Below, in pieces: positions 33,503 through 46,562 of a stretch of 64,000 nucleotides of DNA. Where the stretch lies: NCBI GenBank assembly GCA_037952775.1, contig JBANAY010000003.1, forward strand, positions 22,196,001 to 22,260,000, written 5' to 3'. The notes beneath the pieces were generated by a model. It was not told the origin of the DNA. It saw nothing but the letters and a program-made list of their open reading frames with translations, and searched no databases. Position 1 is the first letter of the stretch; the number at the start of each line of letters is the position of its first letter. Source of the stretch: Clonostachys chloroleuca (Eukaryota; Ascomycota; Sordariomycetes; Hypocreales; Bionectriaceae). The position numbers and the translations under genes are program-made.

Positions 33503-34330
33503 ATGGTTTCTCTTTTGTCTGCGCGTGAAATTGGGGAGGGATTCCCAATCCTCATCGTCCACGGATGGGAGATGCGGGGAGAGGTTGAAGAGCGAGATTT
33601 CGAGCCGGTCTTCAGCAAAATACCAGGCATTCGCCGGATTTACGTGGACCTTCCGGGCATGGGCGCGACACCGGCGAACGGTGTCAAGAACCAGGATGAG
33701 ATGTACCATCGACTCGTGGAATTCATAGATTCGCGACTTGGCAGCTCAAGGTTCGCAGTCGCAGGCTCATCGTGCGGCGCATATCTTGCACGCGCTGTAG
33801 CCCAGAAATATCCCGACCAAGTTGATGGCTTGCTATTGCGGGTGCCGCTCATCGAGCCAGCCGATAGCAATCGGGATGTCGATTCTTTCAAACCGTTGAT
33901 TGAAGACGAGCAATTCTTGTCTAGCATCCCAGCTGAGGAAAGGGCAACCCTTGGCAACATTCTGATCCAGACGCCGGAGTATGTTGAAGCCTTGAAGAAA
34001 AAGTACCATGAGGTCTATGCTCCCGCCATGAAGGCAGCGGACAGTAGCGTTTTGGATCCGATTCGTGAAGACCCAAATCGATACGGACTGTCTTTCTCGC
34101 TGGACGAGGCCAAGTTCTTTGCACCCACACTTATCGTCTGCGGCCAGCAGGACACAGGCGTGGGCTATCGTGACAGCCTTCGATTACTGGAGCTCTATCC
34201 GCGATCAACATATGCTGTTCTCGATCGCGGTACACATGGTCTCCCTATAGGTGACCCTAGCCTGTTTGAAGCCCTGGTTCGGGACTGGGTCTCTCGTGTT
34301 AATGAATGGCGAGGTCGCACGGAGAGCTAG
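33503..34330 (+). CDS. Alpha/beta hydrolase
   Basis: 275 aa, single exon, ATG 33503. Motifs: IVHGWEM (oxyanion region), nucleophile elbow GSSCGA (Gly-X-Ser-X-Gly), acid candidate in VCGQQDTG, and histidine in DRGTHGLP. The compact length and layout fit small epoxide-hydrolase/haloperoxidase-type or meta-cleavage-type hydrolases. No signal peptide. It stands between the alcohol and aldehyde dehydrogenases, so it may hydrolyse an ester or lactone feeding the same pathway; that is inference. Confidence 0.85.
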   Translation: MVSLLSAREIGEGFPILIVHGWEMRGEVEERDFEPVFSKIPGIRRIYVDLPGMGATPANGVKNQDEMYHRLVEFIDSRLGSSRFAVAGSSCGAYLARAVAQKYPDQVDGLLLRVPLIEPADSNRDVDSFKPLIEDEQFLSSIPAEERATLGNILIQTPEYVEALKKKYHEVYAPAMKAADSSVLDPIREDPNRYGLSFSLDEAKFFAPTLIVCGQQDTGVGYRDSLRLLELYPRSTYAVLDRGTHGLPIGDPSLFEALVRDWVSRVNEWRGRTES

Positions 34331-34848
34331 GACTTCTACCAAAAGAAATCTGTATTTAGAATAAGTAACAGCATGCAGCGATGTGGTGGGGTTTTGAAGT
34401 GATCAGATAATGAAAGACACTACTCTTGTTCTGCTGACGGCCCTATGTTCCTCCTTTCGTCCCCCGTCATACATTACCATGCAAAGGTCGATTCTTTGTA
34501 TCCGGATCTGGTCGGTAACTTGAGGCGGCAGAACGTTTGGCTTGTTCCGAGAGTTGTAGTGATCCGAATTGCCAGATTTTAGGGCGGATTTTTATCTCAT
34601 TGGCTGGAACATTCCACACCCACGATGGACGAAACAATCGTGTGCCCACAAATACAAATCAAGACGATGCCGAAATAGATTCGACTTGATCTTTTCTTGG
34701 TGCCAATACAATTGAAGTATATCATAGTAGAACATTATGAGCGTTATTACTTTGACCGGCACCGGAGGGAGGCAAATCCAAGGTACGCGAGCTGCTCCCC
34801 ATCGATAGGCTTGCGCATCTATCCCATAAAGCTTAGAACTAACCAAAG
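34331..34848. other. Upstream of aldehyde dehydrogenase; 5' exon unresolved
   Basis: An ATG at 34625 opens MDETIVCPQIQIKT, which resembles an aldehyde dehydrogenase N-terminus. I found no donor and acceptor pair that joins it in frame to the body of the gene. Confidence 0.35.
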
Positions 34849-36432
34849 CGGCGCTATCAAGTCAATACGGGACTCTTTATAAACAATGGATTCATTTCAG
34901 CGGACGGAAATGAGGTCTTGGAGGTTGAGAACCCCTACAATGGCAAAATATTGGCGTCATGCTCTGCAGCAACCAAGAGGGATGTTGATGTAGCTGTCGC
35001 ATCTGCCGAGACTGCATTTTACAAGTCGTGGAAGGGCATCCGTCCATCGACCCGAGGATCGCTGCTCAACAAGCTGGCAGACCTGATCGAGAGAGATGCC
35101 GACGATTTAGCAAGCTTGGAAGCTTTGGAGGCTGGGATTCTCTTCTCCGACTCAAAGGCACTACACATAACCCAGGCCACGGAAACACTGAGATACTTTG
35201 CGGGATGGGCAGATAAAATCACCGGCCAGTCGCTGAATATTCCACAAGGATATGCCTATACAACCCGAGTCCCGATTGGAGTCTGTGCTGCCATCGTACC
35301 TTGGAATGCACCTCTGTAAGTCTCATTTCCTGGTGGGCCATGGTTTTATTTATTAGTGCGCCTGACTAACGGCTGCAGGATGATTACTATCTGGAAGTTG
35401 GCTCCTGCTATTGCTGCGGGCAATGTGCTTATTATCAAGACACCCGAGTTAACGCCATTGTATGGCCAAAAACTAGCTAGCCTAATCCAAGAGGCCGGCT
35501 TCCCCCCGGGTGTCATCAATATTCTCTGTGGTCATGGCCCCGTTGCTGGCCAAGCACTAGCTGAGCATCCAAAAGTCAGAAAGCTGGCATTCACAGGGAG
35601 CTCTCCCGTTGGCCGTCAGATTCTCCGTGCGGCTGCCGATTCCAACCTCAAAAAGGTCACGCTCGAGCTTGGAGGAAAAAGTCCGTCCATTGTGTTCTCT
35701 GACGCCGACCTAGACAACGCAGTGTTCTGGACAAGTATTGGCATCACAGCAAATAATGGGCAGGTTTGTGCAGCTGGATCTCGGCTGTACATCGAAGAGA
35801 GCATCTTTGACAAATTTGTTTCGGCGTTTGCTGCGAAGCTGAACCAGACTAGTTACGGTAACCCTCTGCTTCCGGAGATTACCAAAGGGCCAGTCATTAG
35901 TCATGGCCAGAAGGAAAAGATCAACAGGTACATTGAACAGGCGAAACAGACTGGCTTGAAGCAGATTGAAGGCAACGGCATTCAGCAATCTCCCGCGGGC
36001 CATTTTGTTGCGAACACGGCGTTCTTAAATGTTCCCGGCGATGCACAGATCATGAAGGAAGAGATATTTGGTCCTGTTGCAGTACGTATCTCTGGTTAAT
36101 GATCCATGATTAAGTCTCCCGTCACTAACAAGCGAGAAAATAAGTCAATATCAACTTTCAAAACCGAGGAGGAGGTGATCGAAAAGGCGAATGACAACGA
36201 ACACGGTCTTAGTTCGGCAGTTTTTACTAAAGATATCGACAAGGCGTATCGGGTTGGAACAGCATTGGAAGCTGGACAAGTGACCATCAATTATTGGGGC
36301 GGAATCAATGCCAATGCGCCCTTCGGGGGGATCAAACAGTCCGGTTTTGGTCGAGACATGGGCGAAGAGGCTCTAGATGGTTGGCTAGTGTCCAAAACAC
36401 TGAAGTATAGCATTCCGTCGTCCAAACTATAG
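34849..36432 (+). CDS. Aldehyde dehydrogenase (NAD(P)+), 5' exon missing from model
   Basis: Oxidises an aldehyde to its acid. The modelled part is 485 codons: 34849-35315, 35379-36081 and 36145-36432. The first supported residues are NTGLFINNGFISADGNEV, the usual ALDH lead; no in-frame ATG precedes it, so a short 5' exon must lie upstream (34.6-34.85 kb). Landmarks: VPWNAPL, FTGSSPVGRQI, catalytic Glu in LELGGKSP, catalytic Cys in NNGQVCAAGSR, EEIFGPV and the C-terminal GGIKQSGFGRDMG. Length is normal for the family. Its neighbours (ADH, hydrolases, FAD monooxygenase) suggest a degradative pathway; it could also supply acids to the homogentisate block at 55 kb. Confidence 0.9.
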
Positions 36433-37061
36433 CGCAGGCATCTTTACGGGATACTTGCTGTATTACCAGAAAGCAAGTTTCTTTTACCCAAATCTTTGCA
36501 GGTGGAAGATTGAATACTTATTTTGATTTGAATTAATAACAAAATTCCTTATCGGAAACTGACAACTTGGTACGAAGGGACGTGATATTCATTTGCATGA
36601 CTTCCCAGTCTCATGACGAGATGAAACACTACGACGTTAAGTTATAAATGCAACCTACCTCTTCATTACGCCTAGGAATTAATGACTAGAATTAATCTCT
36701 TAAGAGATCAATATTCTAACTAAGGATGGGAAAATCCACCAACAGCTTTTGCGGCCTACCCACCGCAAGATCGGCCCGATTAGCCGTCACTCGGCACTAA
36801 ACTCTCTCGATATAGATAAAAAGCCTCACATAAGGCCACTTACTTCTATCAAAGTAGATTTCCAGCCGTTGACAATTTGTCAAACGAATACGAGAGCGAG
36901 GTATTTGCACCTATTTGGCCCACACGGCTCGGGTGAGGTTCAATGACATTATTAATCATATCGAGTTGTGCCGAGTTAAAAGACCACCTCACCCCTCTCT
37001 TGCAAATTATAAGGTCAACATATCGATTACCCACGTCGCAAGTAGTTTGCCGTTGATTACA
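36433..37061. other. Intergenic
   Basis: No supported gene; promoter of the HSL-type hydrolase. Confidence 0.5.
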
Positions 37062-38349
37062 ATGAAGTCCGACTACATTCTTGACTCCGCTCAGTTTTCT
37101 CCTCACAATGCTAGCAAAGGCGCGGAGATTGCATGTGCGTTTCTACGAAAAGGAGATGAAGAAAACAAAGATAGCCTTGTACGTCAAGCTTCATGATCTA
37201 TAGACATCCAATCCGATCTGTTTTGAGTAAGTTGATGACTTTAAACATTCTAACCGGTCATTTGAAGGGCGACATGGAGAGAATGAGAGCAAGGCCAGGA
37301 AAGACTGTTCTTGAAGGCGAAAATATCGAGATTCAGTCAAGAGATTCCGGCCGTACCATTCCTTGCCGGGTCGTTCTACCAAAGACCGGACGAACCAGCG
37401 TCACTGGTGTTTTCCTCCATTTTCACGGAGGAGGCCTTTGTGAAGGCGGGCATGACGAGTCAGTGTCCTTCGTAAATTCTATTGTTTTGTGAAAGAGAGC
37501 CTAATTTTCACAAATTTAGAGTCGACCCTCTTCTGCATCGATTTGCCAATGCCTCTCGATGCACCGTTGTCTCTGTTGGATATAGACTCGCTCCAGAGAA
37601 CGCATATCCCAGCTGCATACACGACTGCTTTGATGTTGCAGATTATCTTTTTGAAAATGCAGCCGAACGTTTTGGAGGTCCTTTGCAATTTATTGGGGGA
37701 GAGGTGAGAATGACTCTTCTTTGTCAACGAAGCGGTTTCTTTCTTGACGTTCGTTCCACTAACTTCGAAAATTCAAATCGACTAGTCTGCTGGTGGTTAC
37801 CTTACTATGCAGACCTTCTTGCATTTGGCGGGAGCCCATGAGGACTGGAGTTCCCTAAAAGGGCTGGTTTTAACATACGGAGTGTTTTCGTTCTCATATC
37901 TCCCAACGGTGTTCACTACTCCTAACCCCGTATGTGTTGATGCCAAGAAAATACTTTGGTACTACAAGGCCGCATTCCCTGTAAATGAAGAACAGCACTG
38001 GGAGGTGTGCAAGGAACTGGAAAAAGAATTTGGCATTCTTGCACAGCCGGAGTTGCCATACGACGCACCCCCGAAACATCCAGCCATATCCCCATTATAT
38101 CGCAGCTTGGAAAAGCTACGCTCACGGCTACCAACTGCATTCTTTCTCTGTGGTACGGCGGATCCTCTTGTTGATGACACAATTTTGATGTCAGCTCATT
38201 GGCAGATTGCTGGTGGTCGCGCGGTTGTGAAATTTGTCACTGGCGCTCCCCATGCTTTTGTCGAACTGCCACTCGAGCTTGCTGACTGTTGCGTGAAGGG
38301 GAATGAACTCATCCAGGAATTTCTTGAGGAATCTAGGCTCTCTACATAG
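37062..38349 (+). CDS. HSL-type alpha/beta hydrolase-3 (esterase/lipase)
   Basis: 351 aa in four exons: 37062-37178, 37268-37458, 37520-37703 and 37786-38349. The HSL oxyanion motif is HFHGGG, the nucleophile elbow is GESAGGYL (formed by splicing GGE to SAGG across the third intron), the acid lies in GTADPLVDD, and the histidine in GAPHAFVEL. The segment SVGYRLAPENAYP is the usual partner motif. No signal peptide, so probably intracellular. Family members hydrolyse short acyl or aryl esters. It fits the catabolic block but the substrate is unknown. Confidence 0.9.
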
Positions 38350-38798
38350 ATAGCTTAATCCGTAACTGCTTGTCAACGCTCTATATAGCTATAATTTTGA
38401 ACATATTAGGTTTAGCAAGTTAAATATTTGGTCAAAAACAGTCTACCTTCACATTTGTTGATCAACAGGCTGGTCAAAAACCAAAGAATGCGTTGATCAA
38501 TTATGTCAATCGATACACTGAAAAAAATTGACGTTCAACGTGAAGAATAACTATCTTGACACAGCCTAGATGTGCGCAGATTGATTAAACAGTAAGACTG
38601 GGTGTATGGTCAGCAAGAAGGGATCAACGCAGGGACGGTTTCGATTTTCGACCTTTACTGAACAAATATCGCGTCAGTGAGTCAATTATGTTATCTAGAA
38701 GGGCACGTGAATTATGGACACAATATTCAGTACGTATAATGTCCCACTAAGGACAAGGTTATATCGCACTCATCCTATTTCTTTTCAATTATCTATGC
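38350..38798. other. Intergenic (convergent)
   Basis: AT-rich spacer between two stop codons. Nothing seen. Confidence 0.5.
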
Positions 38799-39299
38799 TT
38801 AGAGTAAACTAGGGGTGATAGCCCAGTCCCTATGGCGAGCAGCACTTTTGAATACAACTGCATAGCGAGGAGTAGAGAAAGTGATGGTGCTGCCTCGGTG
38901 AATAAAGAAAGTATCACCAGGCTGCAACTTGGCGGAATTGCCCTTTTCATCTAAAATGTGTAGCTCGCCTACAATATTAAAGGTAAGCCGCTGTCATGAT
39001 GAATTTGTTTTGAAGACAACAAATAACAAGTCCTTACCTTTGAGTACGACTCCAGTTTCATCGTAAGAGTAGGTTGGTGCTGGCTCCGGCTTGTCGATTT
39101 TCTCGAGGTAGAAAAAGCTTGATGTCAACGGATTGGAGGCATCACTTGAAGCAGTGCCGTAGATGTCACCTGGAAGAAGATTAGACTAGATTATGATAAG
39201 TAAACTGGTTGCTTTCTTACCAAACCAGACATTTCGTGGGCCAGGATCCAGTTTTGGAACTCTGTGGAGCTTTCCTTCATCATGCCACTCGAAGCCCAT
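38799..39299 (-). CDS. Cupin-domain protein, EutQ-like
   Basis: Small cupin, 126 aa, found only by splicing: exons 39299-39221, 39169-39038 and 38968-38799; introns GTAAGA...CCAG and GTAAGG...GTAG. ATG 39299 gives MGFEWHDEGKLHRVP. The cupin core shows YSYDETGVVLKGELHI, LQPGDTFFIHRGSTITF and a C-terminal RHRDWAITPSLL. These are the two conserved cupin motifs of the ethanolamine-utilisation EutQ-like group. The first motif lacks the usual His-X-His metal pair, so it may be non-catalytic or bind metal weakly. Divergent to the FAD monooxygenase about 0.5 kb away, suggesting shared control. Confidence 0.85.
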
Positions 39300-39808
39300 T
39301 TTGCTTGCAGGTGATGGTTGATCTTGACGATAAAGATTTTAGTTCCCAAGACCGTCTATAACCCAGAAACGATTTGGCATTTCAAATAGAAGAGGCAACC
39401 AAAATGGATCTTTCATATAGAGTTCAAAGATAAGTAACTAAACCCGTTAAGGGGTGGTGTTAGAGGTAGTGGATGGCTGGAAAAACCTGACCAATTACAT
39501 GTTGATCCTGGCAATGGACACCTTCTAATCTACAGACACCACGAGGAATATTACAACTTTCGTTTCGACCTTGCGGTTTCCAGTAATCTGCACAGTCTGG
39601 CCAAATACCAATGTAATAGACATTGCACGCCGTTGGACCGAGAGCGGAATCGAACCTGGATGGACGGTATCGCTTGTGCATAAAACAAAGAACCATCCAC
39701 CAAATCAAGAAACTCCATATCCTACCTCAAATCGGCATTACGCTGAGGAATCCTAAATCATCCAAACAAGATCCTTGAAGATAATTACTGGTTCATTTGA
39801 GCGCCACA
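39300..39808. promoter_or_regulatory. Divergent promoter, cupin / FAD monooxygenase
   Basis: Separates two oppositely transcribed starts by about 0.5 kb. No coding signal; a TTCGATT at about 39640 on the minus strand recalls a tRNA T-loop, but nothing else of a tRNA fits. Confidence 0.45.
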
Positions 39809-41226
39809 ATGGCACCAACTCGCCCTCTCGATGTCATCATTGTTGGCGCCGGTTTCGGTGGCCTCACTGCCGCTATTGAGTGCAAGCTACGCGGCATGAA
39901 TGTGACCCTAGTTGAGACATATCCGACGAGTCTAAACTATGGCGACATCATCGACTTCTTCCCCAATGGTGGCCGCATCATTGAGAATTGGGAGAACGGC
40001 CAAGTTGGACGAGACCTAATGAAAATATGCATCAACCAGGGGGACCAGTTCCAGTACTTCAAGGCTGACGGGACCAAGATCTACACAGAAGATTGGATCT
40101 TGGAGCCCCATCACTACTGGAAGCAGTATGCAGGCCATCGAGGACAGATGCATAAAGTCGTTCTCGACTATGCCGAGAAGGTCGGCGTCAATATGCAGTT
40201 TGGCCACCGCGTTACCCAATATCACGATGGCGATAAGCCTAGTGTCACTACTGCTGAGGGGAAAGTCTTCGCTGGCGATGTAGTCGTGGCTGCTGATGGA
40301 CCTCGGTCTATTGCCCGACAGCAAGTTCTTGGACTCCCAGATACCAAGGTGAATAGCGGCTATGCTATCTTTCGCGCCTACTTCACCCTCACCGAGGAGC
40401 ACGCCAAAAATCCTTTATTGAAGGAATTCTGCGACCAAACTGTTGATAAAACTTTGCTGTGGACAACAAAGGATCTCCACATGATCATTTACACTTGGAA
40501 CAAGGGCAAGGATCTAGGATGGGTTCTGACTCACAAGGTACGAGTTGATTTGCCAACGATTGCTAAGCAGTAGTACTAACATGGTTCTTGTAGGATACGG
40601 AAGATATTGGTGAATCGTGGTCTTTTCCAGGTCGCAAGCAAGATGTCATGGACTGTTTGGCACAGGGCAAGTTTGAGAAGCGTCTTGTTGAAGTTGTAAA
40701 CGCCACTCCCGAGAAGAACATCGTCGATTACAAGCTCGTGTGGCGTGACCCTCTGGAGACCTGGCTTAGCCCCTCAGCTCATACTGTGCTAATTGGGGAC
40801 GCCGCTCACTGTCACCTTCCAACTTCTGCTCAAGGTGGATCCCAAGCCATGGAAGATGGTGTGGCCTTGGCTGTTGCCTTGGATCGCAGCCAGGGCGACG
40901 TCGCTCTGGGACTGCGGGTATTTGAAAGAATCAGATTCAACCGCTCCCATGTCACCCATATGGCATCCATTGCGGTGCGAGATGGCTATCATAACGTCGA
41001 CTGGGATGGTGACTTCATCCGGGAGAACCCGCATATTCTGGCACTTCCTCGGCCTGAGTGGGTTATCGAGTATGATATTGAGAAGGAGTCAGAGAAGTAC
41101 TTTGAGAGGCTGGCTGCCGATGTGAGAAATGGGAAGCAAGGAACAATTCAGCAGCTGGCACTTCCCGCTGGAGGCGATTATGAACCGAAGACATTGAAAA
41201 GAAAGGGTCCTCGATCGAAGTTTTGA
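39809..41226 (+). CDS. FAD-dependent aromatic-ring monooxygenase
   Basis: 453 aa in two exons: 39809-40537 and 40594-41226. ATG 39809 (MAPTRPLDVII) directly precedes the FAD Rossmann motif VGAGFGGL; the frame upstream has only a TTG. The group-A hydroxylase motifs are present: AADGPRS (DG motif) and IGDAAHCHLPTSAQGGSQ (GD motif). The C-terminus is basic and not a known targeting signal. Salicylate/hydroxybenzoate-type hydroxylases have this layout and act on hydroxylated aromatic acids with NAD(P)H and O2. Divergent to the cupin; downstream of ADH, ALDH and esterases. Substrate unknown. Confidence 0.9.
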
Positions 41227-43366
41227 GGCTACGAGCATGAAATGTAATAAACAAGAATGGATTTAGAGTTGTCTATGGGCCGCTTTGATGGAGAAATTAA
41301 ATAAATCTTTTCAAATATCACTTCCTAGATCCCAGACTCCAGCAGAGTCAGAGTGGTTCTCGAATTAACGTACTCCTGGGCTAGACGATGGGAAGCGTAA
41401 TATGAGGATGGTTGATAACCCAGCGTGCCAAATTCTGTGTCATATTTCTGCCTTGTCCGGCATTAGGATGCAAATAAACAAACGCCGCCGGTCGCTTTCC
41501 GAATGGCAGGTTTGTATGCTCCTCTGTGGTCCTCTATGGTCTTTATACGAACTACTGTAACCTAGTCCCCCTCGTGTCATTCTCAATATCGATGTCAAAC
41601 AGGTAGAAGTTCCGGGCAAGCCCGAATAGACGAATTGTGGACCCAGAGAGGGTTTGCTTATAGTACTTTATTCAAGCAGGAAATTCTGCCATCTTAGGTG
41701 TAAATTATCCTTCAACCATTGTCGGCTATGAAATGCCTACAATACAGGTAAGGGCAGGTTCGTGAAAGTTTTGGTTGTGGTTCGCCGGCTCTCCGTCATT
41801 GGCAGGATCGCATGATACGAGTTCGAGAAACACAATCGGCATTCTAAGTGCTGAGTGTACCTTGGGGTGGGCAGATGTTACATTATCTCCTCAAATATAT
41901 GTCTCGCTATGTCACTGGTGAATCTAGCGACCATTAATTCCGATCTCTAGGCAGCTAGTAGGGCTTCAGTCGTAGAGACCACAAAGATGGGCCAACATGT
42001 CGGAGAAAAAGCTGGAATTTTCTCAATTTCCTAGTGCATGAATGAGTTCTATCTTATCAACCAGATATCCGCTATTTGGGTAGTTCCTGTTAAATTTTAA
42101 TAAGTGAAGACAGCTTTTCTGTCGAGTCTTCGTCCAGATCCTACTCGTGTTCATGAAGAGGGCTTTGATGATGCTGAGGTGGTCAACTAATTGATAATGC
42201 ACGTGTCTGGTGACTTCTTGTTTCTCCTCACAACCAGGGGTCTTATTGAGGGAATTTCCGGCAATTGCACCTATACGCTGATTTCGCTTTACTCATAGCA
42301 TATTCATCCATTGCCAAGGCACGATGACAGCAGGCCGTAGGCAAGAAATAGGATGGCTTAGACGCTGTCACCAGAAGTTCCTGCATTGTGATATCGACTT
42401 TTGTCTTCGTATTGTAACGGTTGGCAGGGGTGCATAATGAAGATCACGCACGGGGAGCCATCTGATAGGCCCTGCAAATGCACTTCGCCTCGTGTCATCC
42501 TCCGCCATTATTAACCCGCCATGCTTAACAATGTACTGCCGCGGTCTTGGCTCCTGGGATCGCTCAATCGCCCGCACAAAGAGTCACTGGTTTAGGCAGG
42601 TTCTTTTGGGACCGTACATTAGCGTAGGATGTCAGCATAGGAAGGCCAAGAGTGTGCTCATCGTCCCTGTATACAGAGGCCGACTTGGATACTACCTGCC
42701 GCCGATCAGTGGCATGGGTATGCTTATCCTTGGACGCTAGACGGAGCTTTCTCACGCGAGGTGAGCCCAAGGCTGTTTTCCCAGAGTTGAGGAATCGCGA
42801 TAGGAAACGATTGTCCCTCTCGTGCTCGACAGGTCTAAGCCTCAGATGAACCATATACAGCGCAATAAGCCAGATGCTTCAGAGAGAAAAAATTTGTTCG
42901 TATTGACAACAGGAGCCCTTTTTGTATGCAGTTTTTGCAATCAGTAGCCGAGGGCTGGTAGCCAACCATAAACCTCACAAGAGGCGGCATGTTGACCGCA
43001 TTTCACCAACCGACCTGCCTCGCTGTGCCTTATCTGACTACTCTATGGAGAACTATCCCTCCACTTTCATTGTAGCCCACCGAATTGAGTGAGTATGATT
43101 CGTATTAAGCTTCACCCCGGTCACGGCACGGCAGCTTCCCTGTCAGGAAGGTGAGTGAACCTACTAGTGTCGAATGAATGACTATTAGTGATCATGAGGC
43201 GGAACGTTAAGATGATAAATAGGACTCTCGTCTCCCGATCAAATAACCAATCTCCAGACTTTGGATATCCATTGGAGCATAGGGAAGAAGTAGTCGTCAA
43301 CACTACCATTTCGTCGTCTTTGTTAGTTGGCAAGCCAAGTCTCTGTGAACAACTTCCCCTTCCAAG
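41227..43366. other. Largest intergenic gap
   Basis: About 2.1 kb. I found no splice-consistent gene; frames of 60-116 codons have no family likeness. The last 300 bases are the subtilase promoter. Confidence 0.5.
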
Positions 43367-44721
<1,355 letters not shown>

Positions 44722-45476
44722 TTGAGATATCTCTGCAGCTGATACCTATTTGAACCTCATCATTTATCCAAGATGAATTCCATTAATAAATAGATGAAGA
44801 TAGAGTAATCATAACTGAACATGCAACATAAGCCACCAAATGAGAGCGGCATATGCATACTTCGTATCTTCGCACGTGCTCTTAGACTTCCGTTTCCTTC
44901 GGACCCAGCTCAGTTGAGAAATATATATCACAAATATTAATTACTGCCGCAATGAATTTCAAATATTGTGTTAGAGAAGAACAACAACCGACCCACATCG
45001 TAAATAAAAAAGAGAAGTCACATATACCGAGGGTCAAGACATAGATGAGGATCTAATGTTATATAAACTTGGGGCTTGTCTTCAGGTTTTTTTCATTAGA
45101 TCAAATGTTTCATGCCGGTTTTCGCTTCCTTTGCACTCAAGAAGGCTCAAAAGCACGGAGGGAAAACTCATCTTCCAAAGGTGGCCACTTTTCAAAAGAG
45201 AACGTGAGTAGAGGCAAAGATTATGTGAAATTTATAACTACGAAATCTAGCTACCTTATATAGGTCTTTCCTCGGGTAGCAGGTGGTCCCCGATCCAATA
45301 GATTCTCCTCTATTGTGGCGAAATAAAGTCCTTCTTATTATGGCTTGCGTTGAAGGAAGAGTGCTTATGATATCATTCAAATCTAACAAATTAAGGCAAA
45401 GGGATTGTGCATTGCTTCGCATGAGATTCATGGGTAAGTTTCATAACCCTTAGTCCGCATGTTTACGCCACTAAGT
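44722..45476. other. Intergenic (convergent)
   Basis: No supported gene. Confidence 0.5.
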
Positions 45477-46562
45477 TTACCCCTTCTTCCACGCCGTAGC
45501 TATCAACTCAGCAATTGTCATAGGCTTAACCTCAGGATACCGATCGTTGAGGCGCCCTTCCTCAGGTAGCTTCAGCTCTTCCTTGATGAGTTGTAATCCA
45601 AGCATAGACATCATCATCCTCGGATCCATCCCGCCGTAGCTTGAATCATCGAGCAAAGTAGCTTCATTCTTGTCTAGCTTCTCTTTGCTGTCATAGGTTA
45701 CGTTGAAATCTTCACCTGTGATGATGTTAGCCTCTTGTTCTCTTTTTGCAGCTTCCCTCTATACTTGCCTGTATACTCCTGAGCAAGAGCGAGGATTTCG
45801 TTGAATGACGTATCGGATCCTGAGACAATGCTATACTCAGGCCAATCTCCATCCTCAAGTAGGCGTTCGATGAACCGAGCGACATCCTTGGAGTATGTCA
45901 TAGATATAATTTCATCGCCGGAGCCAGGCATTGCAGCACGGCGTTTAGCAATGTCAACACCCCAGATAAAAGGCCTGAGGTGAGAGGGAATGTTGGGGGT
46001 GCCAAAGTAATCCATGAACATACCAATAGCAAAGCGTGTATACTGCAACCCTGATTCGTGGAGTGCATCTACTGCGCGTAAGACCCCGGCAGTGAACTTG
46101 TTCTCTTCTGCGCTGTTGAACCAGGTAAGCATATGAGCGTCCTCTTGTATATAGTGCATCCAGGATTTGCTTACTCAGGAGGAGTATACGCTGCATACTC
46201 GCTTGGGATGAATCTGGTGGTACTTAGAGCCTTCCTTGCCCCAGCAATTAGCTTCAGCTGCCCCTCTCCACCAGCTAGCCCCAGTGCGGATATAATAGTA
46301 TCAACTGCATTGGCATCAAGAGTTGCCGCAATAGCCTCCGCGTCGTTATAGTCGATAACGAGGAGCTTAGCGCCAGGGACGGGTGAGTCAACTTGCTTTA
46401 GCTTAATGTTAAAGAATAACACTTTGTAGAGGGGTTATAGACATTTGTAGATAGTACCTTGCGGGAGAGTATGTATATAGTGTGCTTTCCAGACCCGGCC
46501 AGATACTCAGCGATAGTCCGACCGACATCGCCGGTACCACCTGCTACTGCAACGACACCCAT
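45477..46562 (-). CDS. NmrA-like / isoflavone-reductase-like protein
   Basis: Atypical SDR, 302 aa in four exons: 46562-46458, 46395-46175, 46112-45769 and 45715-45477. ATG 46562 opens the NAD(P) motif VAVAGGTGDVGRT. Further text: IDYNDAEAIAATL, VDTIISALG, FIPSEYAAYTPPD, GSGDEIISMTYSKDVARFIERLL. The third intron begins GCAAGT and ends CACAG (GC-AG). NmrA-like proteins act as redox-sensing regulators or reductases of aromatic/isoflavonoid compounds; the choice cannot be made here. Several spliced junctions were fixed by frame. Confidence 0.85.

Noticed and set aside
39630..39665. GGTTCGATTCC on the minus strand resembling a tRNA B-box
   Set aside because: The T-stem does not pair and no matching 5' acceptor strand lies within about 100 nt upstream.
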